A DNA stretch of 64,000 bases from Pigmentiphaga litoralis (GTDB lineage: Bacteria; Pseudomonadota; Gammaproteobacteria; Burkholderiales; Burkholderiaceae_B): assembly GCF_014651835.1 (NCBI RefSeq), contig NZ_BMXQ01000001.1, positions 806,001-870,000 on the forward strand. Reading direction: 5' to 3'. Under the pieces are notes generated by a model. That model did no database searches and was not told the DNA's origin. It saw nothing but the letters and a program-made list of their open reading frames with translations. The position numbers and the translations under genes are program-made. Below, piece by piece: positions 1 through 9,372 of the stretch (position 1 is its first letter; each line of letters starts with the position of its first letter).

Positions 1-2
1 TC

Positions 3-986
3 ATGGGCGAGATCGTCGAGGTAGGCAAGGAGACCCGCAAGCTCAAGGTCGGCGATCGCGTCGTGGTGCCGTTCACGATTACCTGCGGCCAGTGCGAGCA
101 GTGCCGCCGTGGCAACTTTTCGGTTTGCGAGCGAACCAACCGCAACAAGAATCTGGCGGACAAGATGTTCGGCCACACCACGGCTGGCCTGTTCGGCTAT
201 ACCCACCTGACCGGCGGCTATCCCGGCGGGCAGGCCGAGTACGTCCGCATTCCCTATGCGGACACGACGCACGTGAAGGTGCCGAGCACCTTGAGCGACG
301 AACAGGTGCTGTTCCTTGGGGACATCTTTCCCACCGGCTGGCAGGCCGCGGTGCAATGCGACATCGAACCGACCGATACGGTCGCCATCTGGGGCGCCGG
401 CCCGGTCGGGCAGATGACCATCCGCAGCGCGGTGCTGCTGGGCGCCAAGCAGGTCATCTGCATCGACCGCGTGCCGGAACGCCTCCAGATGGCCGCAGCG
501 GGCGGCGCGATCACCATCAATTTCGATGAGGAAAGCGTGCTCGATCGGCTGGGCGAGCTGACGCAGGGGAAGGGTCCCGAGAAATGCATTGACGCCGTCG
601 GCCTCGAGGCGCACGTGACGCGGTCCCTGGACAGCATGGTCGACCGCGCCAAGCAGGCGGTGATGGCCGAAAGCGACCGGCCGCATGTGTTGCGCGAAAT
701 GATCTACGTGTGCCGGCCGGGGGGCACGCTGTCGATCCCTGGCGTGTACGGCGGATTGGTCGACAAGATTCCCTTTGGCGCTTCGATGAACAAGGGGCTC
801 ACCTGGAAGATGGGGCAGACCCATGTGGCCAAATGGACGGACGATCTGCTGCGCCTGATCGAAGAAGGCAGGATCGACCCGTCATTCGTGATCACGCACA
901 CCATGTCCTTGAAAGATGGTCCGGGCATGTACGAGACCTTCCGCGACAAGAAGGATGGCTGCGTGAAAGTGGTGTTGAAACCATGA
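3..986 (+). CDS. Zinc-dependent alcohol/formaldehyde dehydrogenase, 5'-truncated
   Basis: Medium-chain NAD(P)-dependent dehydrogenase that oxidises an alcohol or aldehyde in the cytoplasm; substrate unknown. The window begins inside the gene, so the ATG at base 3 is probably an internal methionine and about 50-60 N-terminal residues with the first catalytic-zinc ligand are missing. In the visible 327 residues the structural-zinc cysteines are C28, C31, C34 and C42 ([15 protein letters not shown]), and the cofactor glycine motif GAGPVGQM lies near residue 131. The long insert after the cysteine cluster and the C-terminal layout resemble the glutathione-independent formaldehyde dehydrogenase branch. 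Its stop overlaps the start of the next small gene (ATGA). Confidence 0.85.
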   Translation: MGEIVEVGKETRKLKVGDRVVVPFTITCGQCEQCRRGNFSVCERTNRNKNLADKMFGHTTAGLFGYTHLTGGYPGGQAEYVRIPYADTTHVKVPSTLSDEQVLFLGDIFPTGWQAAVQCDIEPTDTVAIWGAGPVGQMTIRSAVLLGAKQVICIDRVPERLQMAAAGGAITINFDEESVLDRLGELTQGKGPEKCIDAVGLEAHVTRSLDSMVDRAKQAVMAESDRPHVLREMIYVCRPGGTLSIPGVYGGLVDKIPFGASMNKGLTWKMGQTHVAKWTDDLLRLIEEGRIDPSFVITHTMSLKDGPGMYETFRDKKDGCVKVVLKP

Positions 987-1183
987 GCGGGCCGTTTCGG
1001 ATGATGGCGGCGACCGTGCCGGGCGACGGGGCGTCCAATCCCGGGGACGAGGTGCCCGACGGCACACCGGGCACAGGCGAGAACACCTGCCCGGCCTGCG
1101 GCGGCAGCGGCATGCAAGCGGGTGAGCCCTGCGAGGCGTGCGGCGGCAGCGGGGTCGTGACGGTGAACATCGGCGACGCTTGA
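983..1183 (+). CDS. Small protein with two CxxCGGSG motifs
   Basis: A 66-residue protein of unknown function. Its ATG overlaps the stop of the dehydrogenase (ATGA), so translation is probably coupled. The N-terminal half is Gly/Pro/Asp-rich and looks disordered. The C-terminal half holds two copies of CxxCGGSG (C36-C39 and C50-C53), the zinc-knuckle repeat of the DnaJ cysteine-rich domain, here as a single zinc site without any J-domain. A zinc-binding accessory or metallochaperone for the upstream zinc enzyme is possible but is only inference from coupling. Followed after 72 nt by a convergent gene. Confidence 0.6.
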   Translation: MSGPFRMMAATVPGDGASNPGDEVPDGTPGTGENTCPACGGSGMQAGEPCEACGGSGVVTVNIGDA

Positions 1184-1255
1184 GAAAAGCGCCGCCGGTG
1201 TCTGGAAGACGCCGGGGCCTGCCGCAAGCCGGCACATGCAGCCGGCCGCTGCTTG

Positions 1256-2026
1256 CTACAGCGCCATCATCGCCGCTGCGATCTGCGCAAAGGCCGGCAT
1301 CAGTTGCCTCCAGCCGTCCCGGTCCAGCTGGCCGGGGCGGCGGGGCACGACCGAGTCCGGCGCCCTGAAGGGCGGCCCGTTGCGCGCGAACACGATGCAG
1401 TTCGCGCCATCGTCGTCCGCGACATCGAACACGGCGTCATCGAAAGCGCGGCGGATCCGGCGCAGCAATACCGGCAGTTCCGGGTCCTGCTGATGCAGGT
1501 TCACGACCAGGATGCCGTCGGCGGCAAGCATGGCGCGGCAGTCGTCGTAGAAATCCTGGGAGCTGAGCTGCGGCGGCACGCCGTCGGCATCGAAGCCGTC
1601 GACCAGCAACACATCGGGCCGCGCCGCGACATCGCGCACGAAGTCCGCGCCATCGATCTCGCGGATCGTCAGGCGCGCGTTGTCGGGCGGGATATGAAAT
1701 TCGTTGCGAAGCGCAATGACTTCGGCGCTGATCTCGGCCACTTCGATCACGCTTTTCGGCAGGTGGCGATAGCAGAACTTGGCGAGCGATCCGCCGCCCA
1801 GGCCGATCATGGCGATTCGGGCCGGAGCAGGATGGAAAAGCAGAAAGCCCATCATCAGGCGGGTGTATTCCAGATCCAGCGCGTCGGGCTTGAGCACCCA
1901 CATGCTGCTCTGGATCACGGGCGTGGACAGGTGCAGCGTCTTGATCTGGCCATCGGCCTGGACCGAGGCGGCGGGCGCCGCCTCAGCGCCCGTCTGTGCC
2001 ACGACGCCGTGCGATGCCTCTGCCAT
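1256..2026 (-). CDS. Spermidine-synthase-like methyltransferase-fold protein
   Basis: A 256-residue protein of the spermidine/spermine synthase superfamily. The start chosen (MAEASHG) lies 1 nt after the stop of the upstream DAHP synthase, so the two are likely one transcript; the open frame extends further upstream but only inside that gene. The Rossmann glycine loop IGLGGGSLAKF, an acidic residue at the end of the next strand (VIEVAEIS) and the DVLLVDGFDADG segment match the family core. It lacks the long N-terminal beta-domain of true SpeE, so polyamine synthesis is not assured; many such stand-alone proteins have no known substrate. Confidence 0.7.
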   Translation of the reverse strand: MAEASHGVVAQTGAEAAPAASVQADGQIKTLHLSTPVIQSSMWVLKPDALDLEYTRLMMGFLLFHPAPARIAMIGLGGGSLAKFCYRHLPKSVIEVAEISAEVIALRNEFHIPPDNARLTIREIDGADFVRDVAARPDVLLVDGFDADGVPPQLSSQDFYDDCRAMLAADGILVVNLHQQDPELPVLLRRIRRAFDDAVFDVADDDGANCIVFARNGPPFRAPDSVVPRRPGQLDRDGWRQLMPAFAQIAAAMMAL

Positions 2027-2027
2027 C

Positions 2028-3158
2028 TCAGCCTGCGTCGGGCAACGCGCGACGCTTGCGCACCGCGTCGGCCAGGGCATGCAGCACGGGTTCGGTGTCG
2101 GACCAGGCCAGGCACGCATCGGTAATCGATACGCCCGGCTTCAGAGCGACGCCTTCCTTAAGATCCTGCCGGCCGCCTTCAAGGTGGCTTTCGATCATCA
2201 GCCCCAGAATGCGGCGCTCGCCCGCGGCGACCCGGCCGGCCACGTCGTGTGCAACGATGACCTGGCGTTCGTGGTCTTTCGATGAATTGGCATGCGAGCA
2301 GTCGACCATGGCCTGACCGCGCAGGCCGGCCTTTTCAAGCGCGGCGCAGCAGGCATCGATCGCGGCGCCGTCGAAGTTGGGTCCGCTTTTGCCACCGCGC
2401 AGGATCACGTGCGCGTCATCATTGCCGCGCGTCTCGAAAATGGCGGCCATGCCCATCTTGGTCATGCCCATGAAGGCGTGGCGCGAGCGCGCCGAGACGA
2501 TGGCGTCGGAGGCGACCTGCACGCCGCCATCGGTGCCATTCTTGAAGCCGATCGGGCAGCTCAGTCCGGACGCAAGCTGGCGGTGGCTCTGGCTTTCGGT
2601 CGTGCGCGCACCGATGGCGCCCCAGGCGATCAGGTCGGCCAGGAACTGCGGGCTAAGCAGGTCCAGGAATTCAGTGCCGGTGGGCAGGCCGAGTTCGCTG
2701 ATCTCGAGCAGCAGTTCGCGGGCACGCCGCAGCCCTTCGTTGATACGGAAGCTGCCGTCCAGGCGGGGGTCGTTGATATACCCTTTCCAGCCCACCGTGG
2801 TACGCGGTTTTTCGAAGTACACCCGCATGACGATGAGCAATTCGCCTTCCAGCGAGTCCGCCACGGACTTGAGGCGGCGGGCGTACTCCATCGCCTGGCC
2901 GTGGTCATGAATGGAACAGGGGCCGACGACCACCACCAATCTGTCATCGCGGCCGTGCAGAATGTCCGCGATGCGGGCGCGACTGGTTTCGACCAGCGTC
3001 TGCACAGCAGGCGACACCGGTAGCTCATCCAAAAGCAGGGCGGGTGAAATGAGCGGGCGGACGGCGCTGATACGCACGTCATCGATCCGGGTGGTATCCA
3101 GCGTGGAGTCGGCCAGGCCGACTTCGCGGTCATGCGTCGGGTCGTCGATGCGTGTCAA
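2028..3158 (-). CDS. aroG: 3-deoxy-7-phosphoheptulonate synthase (class I DAHP synthase)
   Basis: First step of the shikimate pathway: condenses phosphoenolpyruvate and erythrose 4-phosphate to DAHP in the cytoplasm. Class I motifs are visible: VVVVGPCSIHD, the MRVYFEKPRTTVGWKG phosphoenolpyruvate-binding stretch, GARTTESQSHR and the C-terminal SITDACLAW. I place the start at a TTG at 3158 because GGAG stands 5 nt upstream and the protein becomes 376 residues, close to the family's ~350; the ATG 96 nt further upstream (3254) would add a tail unlike the family. Which feedback class (Phe, Tyr or Trp) cannot be decided by eye. The tkt operon at 44743 supplies erythrose 4-phosphate chemistry. Confidence 0.9.
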   Translation of the reverse strand: MTRIDDPTHDREVGLADSTLDTTRIDDVRISAVRPLISPALLLDELPVSPAVQTLVETSRARIADILHGRDDRLVVVVGPCSIHDHGQAMEYARRLKSVADSLEGELLIVMRVYFEKPRTTVGWKGYINDPRLDGSFRINEGLRRARELLLEISELGLPTGTEFLDLLSPQFLADLIAWGAIGARTTESQSHRQLASGLSCPIGFKNGTDGGVQVASDAIVSARSRHAFMGMTKMGMAAIFETRGNDDAHVILRGGKSGPNFDGAAIDACCAALEKAGLRGQAMVDCSHANSSKDHERQVIVAHDVAGRVAAGERRILGLMIESHLEGGRQDLKEGVALKPGVSITDACLAWSDTEPVLHALADAVRKRRALPDAG

Positions 3159-3206
3159 AGAATGCTCCAGTTCCAGTGCGTATTGCGAGATAATCGCGAG
3201 CCTCGG

Positions 3207-3236
3207 ATTGTCACAGAAACCGCGTGATGCCGCCAA
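3207..3236 (-). promoter_or_regulatory. Candidate sigma-70 promoter for the DAHP synthase gene
   Basis: On the minus strand TTGGCG (3236-3231), an 18-bp spacer and GACAAT (3212-3207) with an extended TG ahead of the -10. It would give a transcript start near 3200 and a leader of about 40 nt before the proposed TTG start. Weak consensus match; inference only. Confidence 0.35.
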
Positions 3237-3325
3237 TCGGCAGGCCTTGTGCAAAAATGTGAAGATTCACTTTCGCTACGGCGAGCCGCCCGAGCCCCCG
3301 GCATTCCGGGGTTCGCAGGAAACAG

Positions 3326-6300
3326 ATGAACCAAGACGCGTCAGCCACCACCCCCCGCAACCAGCCCGAACTGGAACGCAGCCATCTATCGTTCCCAATT
3401 GTCGGACTGGGAGCCTCTGCAGGCGGGCTGGAGGCGTTGATGCAATTCTTCAGCGCGACATCGCCGACGAGCGGCATGGCATACGTGGTCGTGTTGCACC
3501 TGTCGCCCGAACACGAAAGCACGGCCGATCAGATCCTGCAACGCAACACGACGATGCCGGTGCTTCAGGTCAAGGAGCGCACCCCCATCGAAGTGGACCA
3601 CGTGTATGTGATCTCGCCGTCCTTACACCTGACCATGAACGACGGTCACCTGAACGTCGAGCCCGCCGACCGGCCGCGCGAGCGCCAGGTGGCGGTGGAC
3701 CTGTTCTTTCGTGACATGGCCGATGTGCACCGGGAACGCGCGTTTGGCGTGATCCTGTCGGGCACGGGATCGGACGGCGCGCTGGGGTTGCAGCGGATCA
3801 AGGAACAGGGCGGCATCGCGATCGCGCAGGATCCGGAGGAAGCGCTGTTCGACGGCATGCCGCGCGCGGCAGTCGACACGGGGGCGGTGGACTTCGTACT
3901 GCCCATTGCCGAGATTCCCGGCAAGATTGCCAGCATCTGGAGTACGGCCGCCACGATAGAGATGCCCCGGACCGAAGACGGCCCAACCAATGTCAACCCG
4001 GCGCGATCCTTCGAACGGGCCGAGGCGGCCGAGATTGCGCTGCGCGAGATCCTGCTGCTGCGCCATCGGACGGGCAACGACTTCAAGCATTACAAGCGCG
4101 GCACGATCCTTCGCCGGATCGAACGGCGCATGCAGGTCAATGGCCTGACCGACATGCCGGCTTACCGCGACTTCCTGCAGTCCAGCGCCGACGAAGCGGC
4201 CGCGCTCCTCAAGGACATGCTGATCGGCGTCACGAACTTCTTTCGCGACTTCGAATCGTTCGCGGCGCTCGACAATGAAGTGGTGTGGCGCCTGACGGGT
4301 GCAAGCGCCGAGGGCGGCGACGGCACGCTGCGCGTCTGGAGCGCCGGATGTTCGAGCGGAGAGGAAGCCTATTCCCTGGCCATGCTGCTGTCGGACGCCA
4401 TGGATGCGACGCAGGGCATGGGCACGGTGCAGGTGTTTGCCACCGACATCGATGAGCGGGCCATTTCAACGGCGCGCAGCGGGATATACCCGGAATCCAT
4501 CCTGGTGGACGTGAGCAACGACCGGCTGAACCGGTACTTCACGAAGCACCAGAACCATTTCCGCGTAAAAAAAGAATTGCGGGACAAGGTGCTGTTCGCG
4601 GTTCACAATATCCTGAGGGACCCGCCGTTTTCGCGCTTGCACCTCATTTCCTGCCGGAACCTGCTGATCTATCTGGACCGGGACGCGCAGCGCGACATCC
4701 TGCAGACCTTCCACTTTGCGCTCATGCCGGGCGGATATCTTTTCCTGGGCGGGTCCGAGTCGGCCGAGGCCGTCGACGAGCTGTTCGTGACGGTCGACAA
4801 GAAGCATCGGATCTATCGCGCCAAACCGGTTGCGTCGAGCGTCCGGGCGCCGATTTCGGACGCGGCTCCAAGTGCGTACGCCCGGCTTCCGCAAGTGGCT
4901 TCCGAGGTCAGCCTGACCAGTTCAAGGAAAGTCATGTACGCCGAAGTCCACCGCAGGGTGCTCGAGCAATATGCGCCGCCCAGTGTGATCGTGAACCACA
5001 ACAGCGACATCGTGCACATGTCGGACCAGGCGGGGCGTTTCCTGCGCTACGTCGGCGGCGAGCCCTCGCACAATCTGCTGTCGCTGGTGCATCCGGAACT
5101 CCGCCTTGAACTGCGGACTGCGCTGTTCCAGGCCGTCCAGTCGAACAAGAGCGTGGAAGCCCGCCGCGTGCGGCTGCAGCGCAACGATCGCACCTATTTC
5201 GTGAACATGGTGGCCAAGCCTTTCCGCGACCATCAGGCCGACGCCGACTTCGTGCTGGTGCTGTTCGATGAAGTCGAGGAGTCGATGAGCCAGGAAAGCG
5301 GCACGTCGGTCGAAGGCAAGGACAGCGTGCTGACGCAGCTGGAAAACGAATTGCAGCGGCTGAAAGATCAGCTGCAGGACACCATTGAGCATTCCGAGAC
5401 CTCGACCGAAGAACTGAAGGCGTCGAACGAAGAACTGCAGGCCATCAACGAAGAGCTGCGTTCGGCTACGGAAGAGCTGGAAACCAGCAAGGAAGAGCTG
5501 CAGTCGATCAACGAAGAACTGATCACGGTCAATTTTGAGCTCAAGACAAAAGTCGAAGAGACCGCCAAGATCAACGACGACCTGCAGAACCTGATCTCGT
5601 CCAGCGAGATCGCCACCGTGTTCGTCGATCGCGCGATGCGCGTCAAGTGGTACACGCCGCGCGCGGCTGACCTGTTCAACCTGATCGCGTCCGACGCGGG
5701 CCGCTCGCTGATGGACATTACCCATAGGCTCGACTACCCGACGCTGGCCGATGATGCCGCCGAGACCTTCACGTCGCTGCGCATGATCGAGAACGAAGTG
5801 CCGAGCACCGACGGCGCCTGGTTCCTGGCGCGGCTGGTGCCGTACCGCACCGCGGAAGACCGGATCGAAGGCGCCGTGCTGACCTTTATCGACATCACTC
5901 AGCGCAAGCGCGCCGAAGAACGGCTGCGCGCGGGCCAGGAACGGATGCGCCTGGTGGCCGATTCGACGACCGACTACGCCATCATCACCATGGACGAGCA
6001 GGGCCTGATCACGGGCTGGAACCGCGGCGCCGAACTGATTTTCGGCTATCGCGCGGTCGAGGTGGAAGGGCAGTCCGGCGCCATCATCTTTACCCCGGAA
6101 GACCGCGAGCAGGGCGTGCCGGCCGCCGAACTGGAACGTGCGCGCAAGTTCGGCCATGCTTCGGATGATCGCTGGCATATCCGCAAGGATGGCTCGCGCT
6201 TCTATTGCAGCGGTGTGGTCCACCCCATGGTGGACGGCAATTTGCTGGGCTATGCCAAGATCGCCCGCGACCTGACGGATCGCAAGATCCAGGAAAACGC

Positions 6301-7465
6301 GCAAGACGCCGCGCTGGAACGCACCAGCGCCACCAACGAATTGAAGGACCTGTTCTTTGCGGTGATGTCGCACGAGCTGCGCCACCCGTTGAACCTGATC
6401 CAGCTGAACGTCGATATCCTGTCGCGCACGCCGGGCATGGTGACGTCGGCGGTGGGCCGCAAGGCGGTGGAAACCGTGAGGCGGTCGGTGCGCAACCAGT
6501 CCAAGATCATTGACGACCTGCTCGACATGTCGCGCGTGTCGACCGGCAAGCTCAAGCTCAACCGTGGCCGGCTGAACCTGGTCCAGGTGGTGCAGGGCTG
6601 CATCGAGACGGTGGCGGCGCAGGCATCGGCCGGCAGCGTGCAGATCAGGGTCAACTTGTCTGAAGACCCGGTGATCGTGGATGCAGATGCCACGCGCTCG
6701 GAACAGGTGGTGTGGAACCTGTTGAGCAATGCGGTCAAGTTCACGCCGGAAGGCGGTGCCGTGACCGTCACGCTGAAGACGGAGGGCGGTAACGCCCGGC
6801 TGGACGTGACCGATACCGGCATTGGCATGGCGCCCGACGCGGTCGAGGCCGTGTTCGACATGTTCAACCAGATCGACCGCCAGCATTCGAACCGCAACAA
6901 GAGCGGACTGGGCATCGGCCTGGCGTTGGCAAGGCAACTGGCGGAAGCACACGGCGGCCAGGTCACGGCGTATTCGGAAGGCGAAGGGAAGGGCGCCACC
7001 TTCACCTTCCTGCTGCCGCTGGCCGACGGCGCAAGCACCGCCGAACAGCCGGTGGATGCGCCGGTGCAGCACGGTCAGCTGCGCGGTGCGCGCATCCTGC
7101 TGGTGGACGATTCGCCCGACGTGCTGGAAACCATGGGCATGCTGCTTGAACTTGAAGGCGCGACAATTACCAGCGCGTCCAGCGGCGCCGCGGCGCTGAC
7201 AGTCGCCGCCGGCCAAGTTTTTGATCTGATCATCTCGGATATCGCCATGCCCGAAATGGACGGCATGCAGCTGATCAAGAAGTTGCGCGAGATGCCGCCC
7301 CTGGCTGACGTGCCGGCCGTGGCGCTGACTGGCTATGGGGGGACGGCGATCATCAACAGTGTGCGGACGGCGGGCTTTTCCGACTATCTGTGCAAGCCCG
7401 TGCCCATGGACCAGTTGATCGACAAGGTGTCGAACGTGCTGCCCGCGCGAAACGTCAACGGCTGA
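3326..7465 (+). CDS. CheB-CheR-PAS hybrid histidine kinase with receiver domain
   Basis: A 1379-residue multidomain signalling protein, start supported by AGGA 6 nt upstream. Order: CheB methylesterase (residues ~24-210; catalytic S31, H58, D150 in the GASAGG, LHLSP and GTGSDGALG motifs), CheR methyltransferase (~236-490; SAM loop SAGCSSGEEAYS and NLLIYL), a heptad-rich coiled coil (~671-753), two PAS domains (~755-985), HisKA (phospho-acceptor H1016 in SHELRHPLN), HATPase (NLLSNAVKF, DTGIGM, GLGIGLALA) and a receiver (acceptor D1305 in SDIAMPEMDG). No transmembrane segment is seen, so it is cytoplasmic. It stands alone, not in a chemotaxis operon. Such CheB/CheR-kinase hybrids are known; their input signal generally is not. 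Ends directly against the convergent next gene. Confidence 0.93.
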   Translation: MNQDASATTPRNQPELERSHLSFPIVGLGASAGGLEALMQFFSATSPTSGMAYVVVLHLSPEHESTADQILQRNTTMPVLQVKERTPIEVDHVYVISPSLHLTMNDGHLNVEPADRPRERQVAVDLFFRDMADVHRERAFGVILSGTGSDGALGLQRIKEQGGIAIAQDPEEALFDGMPRAAVDTGAVDFVLPIAEIPGKIASIWSTAATIEMPRTEDGPTNVNPARSFERAEAAEIALREILLLRHRTGNDFKHYKRGTILRRIERRMQVNGLTDMPAYRDFLQSSADEAAALLKDMLIGVTNFFRDFESFAALDNEVVWRLTGASAEGGDGTLRVWSAGCSSGEEAYSLAMLLSDAMDATQGMGTVQVFATDIDERAISTARSGIYPESILVDVSNDRLNRYFTKHQNHFRVKKELRDKVLFAVHNILRDPPFSRLHLISCRNLLIYLDRDAQRDILQTFHFALMPGGYLFLGGSESAEAVDELFVTVDKKHRIYRAKPVASSVRAPISDAAPSAYARLPQVASEVSLTSSRKVMYAEVHRRVLEQYAPPSVIVNHNSDIVHMSDQAGRFLRYVGGEPSHNLLSLVHPELRLELRTALFQAVQSNKSVEARRVRLQRNDRTYFVNMVAKPFRDHQADADFVLVLFDEVEESMSQESGTSVEGKDSVLTQLENELQRLKDQLQDTIEHSETSTEELKASNEELQAINEELRSATEELETSKEELQSINEELITVNFELKTKVEETAKINDDLQNLISSSEIATVFVDRAMRVKWYTPRAADLFNLIASDAGRSLMDITHRLDYPTLADDAAETFTSLRMIENEVPSTDGAWFLARLVPYRTAEDRIEGAVLTFIDITQRKRAEERLRAGQERMRLVADSTTDYAIITMDEQGLITGWNRGAELIFGYRAVEVEGQSGAIIFTPEDREQGVPAAELERARKFGHASDDRWHIRKDGSRFYCSGVVHPMVDGNLLGYAKIARDLTDRKIQENAQDAALERTSATNELKDLFFAVMSHELRHPLNLIQLNVDILSRTPGMVTSAVGRKAVETVRRSVRNQSKIIDDLLDMSRVSTGKLKLNRGRLNLVQVVQGCIETVAAQASAGSVQIRVNLSEDPVIVDADATRSEQVVWNLLSNAVKFTPEGGAVTVTLKTEGGNARLDVTDTGIGMAPDAVEAVFDMFNQIDRQHSNRNKSGLGIGLALARQLAEAHGGQVTAYSEGEGKGATFTFLLPLADGASTAEQPVDAPVQHGQLRGARILLVDDSPDVLETMGMLLELEGATITSASSGAAALTVAAGQVFDLIISDIAMPEMDGMQLIKKLREMPPLADVPAVALTGYGGTAIINSVRTAGFSDYLCKPVPMDQLIDKVSNVLPARNVNG

Positions 7466-9220
7466 TCAGGTCAGCTCGCGCACCACGTCGGCCCCCAGCG
7501 TGCGCATGATGCGGCCGCCATCCGGCGTGCCGCGCGCAATGGCTTTGGCCATCCGTGCCGCCTGGCCGACCGACGCCTTGGGCGGCATCGGCGGTTCATG
7601 CGGATCGATCACGGCTTCGATAACGACCGGACCCGTCATGGCAAACGCCTTCGTCAGCTGTTCCTGACAATGCGCGGGATCGCTGATCGTGACGGCGTGG
7701 GCGCCAAAGGCGCGCGCGGCCGCGGCAAAATCGATCGTTTGCAGTTCACATCCGTATTCCGGATTGCCCAGCATCCCCATCTGTTCCCACTTGATCATGC
7801 CCAGCGCATCGTTCTTCATGATCACGATCTTGATGTCCAGGCCATATTTCACGCAGGTGGCGAGCTCGCCCATGAGCATGGTGAATCCGCCATCGCCCAC
7901 CACCGCGACGACCTGACGCTGCGGGTACGCAATCGCGGCGGCGATTGCATAAGGCACGCTGCAGGCCATTGAGGCAAGCGTCCCCGAGCACGAAAACTTC
8001 ATGCCGTCCCGCAGGTTGACGTGGCGCGCCACCCAGGCGGTGATGGTGCCCGAGTCCACCGCGACGATGGCGTTGTCACGCAGCAGGCCGTCCAGGTGGT
8101 GCACGACGACCTGGGGTTTCATGGGCATGTCGGTGCGCGTGGCGCGTTCGGTCAGCAGGTCCCGCCATTCGGCCATGCCATCCTGCGCCGTGGTCAGGAA
8201 GCCGCGGTCATCGTGCGGGGTCAGACGCGGCAGCAGGGTGGCCAGGACGCGGCCGGTGTCGCCGACCAGGGCCGCGTCCACGGGATAGCGCAGGCCGATC
8301 CGCGCCGGGTCGGCGTCGATCTGCACGGCGCGCGCCTTGCCGGGCTCCGGGTAGTACTCGATATAAGGAAACGAGCTGCCGACGATGAGCAGTGTGTCGC
8401 AAGATTCGAGGGCGTCCTGGGCTGGCCGTGTGCCGAGCAGTCCGACGCCGCCGACGTTATAGGGGTTGTCATCGGCCAGCACGGCCTTGCCGAGCAGGGC
8501 CTTGGCCACCGGGGCGCCCAGGCGGTCCGCCAGGGTTTCGAGCAGGGGTCCGGCGCTGGCTGCCCCGCGGCCCGCCAGGATGCAGATCTTCTTGCCCTCG
8601 TTCAGGATGGCTGCCGCGCGTTCGAACTGGTCGTCGGTGGGCAGGGCAATGTTGCTGGCCTGCAGGTCCGTGACGTGATGCGCGACGTTGCGCGATGACC
8701 GCTTGTCGTCTTTGACGGGCTGCGACTGCATGTCCACCGGTATGGTCACGTGCGCAACGCCGTTGCGGGCCAGGGCGGTGCGGCACGCCAGATTCATGAC
8801 GTTCTCGACATGGGCCGGTCCCATCACGCGGGCGTTGTACACCGCCACGTCCATGAACAGCCGATCCAGTTCGACATCCTGCTGGGTGTACGTGCCGATC
8901 AAGTCGTGGTACTGCAGCCCGGTGATGGCAAGGACAGGCGCGCCGTCCAGCTTGGCGTCGTATAGCCCGTTCAGCAGATGCACGCCGCCAGGTCCTGACG
9001 TGGACAGGCAGACGCCCAGCTTGCCCGTGAACTTGGCATAGGCGCAGGCCATGAAGGCGGCGGCCTCTTCGTGGCGGACCTGGATGAAACGGATCTGCTC
9101 CTGGCGCGTTCTCAGTGCTTCCATGATGCCGTTGATGCCGTCCCCGGGCAGGCCGAAGATCGTGTTCACTTCCCAGTCGACGAGGGTGTCGACCAGAATG
9201 TCCGCCGCTGTCTTATTCAT
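7466..9220 (-). CDS. Thiamine-diphosphate enzyme, pyruvate oxidase/dehydrogenase (PoxB) type
   Basis: A 584-residue protein with the three-domain layout of PoxB/acetolactate-synthase-like enzymes: pyrimidine-binding domain with the conserved glutamate E51 in RHEEAAAF, a central FAD/nucleotide-fold domain (~190-330) and the ThDP-pyrophosphate domain with GDGGFTMLMGEL followed by IVIMKN. The likely reaction is oxidative decarboxylation of pyruvate to acetate at the membrane surface with electrons to quinone, but acetolactate synthase-like or oxalyl-CoA-type activities cannot be excluded. AGGAG lies 6-7 nt before the ATG. Its stop abuts the stop of the convergent CheB-CheR kinase with no spacer. 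Confidence 0.8.
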   Translation of the reverse strand: MNKTAADILVDTLVDWEVNTIFGLPGDGINGIMEALRTRQEQIRFIQVRHEEAAAFMACAYAKFTGKLGVCLSTSGPGGVHLLNGLYDAKLDGAPVLAITGLQYHDLIGTYTQQDVELDRLFMDVAVYNARVMGPAHVENVMNLACRTALARNGVAHVTIPVDMQSQPVKDDKRSSRNVAHHVTDLQASNIALPTDDQFERAAAILNEGKKICILAGRGAASAGPLLETLADRLGAPVAKALLGKAVLADDNPYNVGGVGLLGTRPAQDALESCDTLLIVGSSFPYIEYYPEPGKARAVQIDADPARIGLRYPVDAALVGDTGRVLATLLPRLTPHDDRGFLTTAQDGMAEWRDLLTERATRTDMPMKPQVVVHHLDGLLRDNAIVAVDSGTITAWVARHVNLRDGMKFSCSGTLASMACSVPYAIAAAIAYPQRQVVAVVGDGGFTMLMGELATCVKYGLDIKIVIMKNDALGMIKWEQMGMLGNPEYGCELQTIDFAAAARAFGAHAVTISDPAHCQEQLTKAFAMTGPVVIEAVIDPHEPPMPPKASVGQAARMAKAIARGTPDGGRIMRTLGADVVRELT

Positions 9221-9299
9221 GAAAGGCTCCTGTCATGGCGTGGTTGCGATGGCAGTCGCGGCGCAATGCGCGTTCCCTGCGATGCGCTCCTGTGGCGGG

Positions 9300-9312
9300 C
9301 GTTCCCGGAACG
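9300..9312. promoter_or_regulatory. Short palindrome in the divergent poxB-like / copper-protein promoter region
   Basis: The 152-nt gap between the two divergent genes (9221-9372) contains CGTTCC-C-GGAACG, a perfect 6-bp dyad. No clear -35/-10 pair was recognised for either gene. It may be an operator, but no regulator gene is adjacent. Confidence 0.25.
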
Positions 9313-9372
9313 GGTTTTGCGCCGGGCCTGGCACGCGCCGACATGGCGCAACCCTGATCAGGAGGCAGACCG

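Noticed and set aside
4922-7216. A 764-codon open frame on the minus strand
   Set aside because: It lies antisense to the CheB-CheR kinase, has shadow-type composition, and the sense frame shows complete domain motifs.
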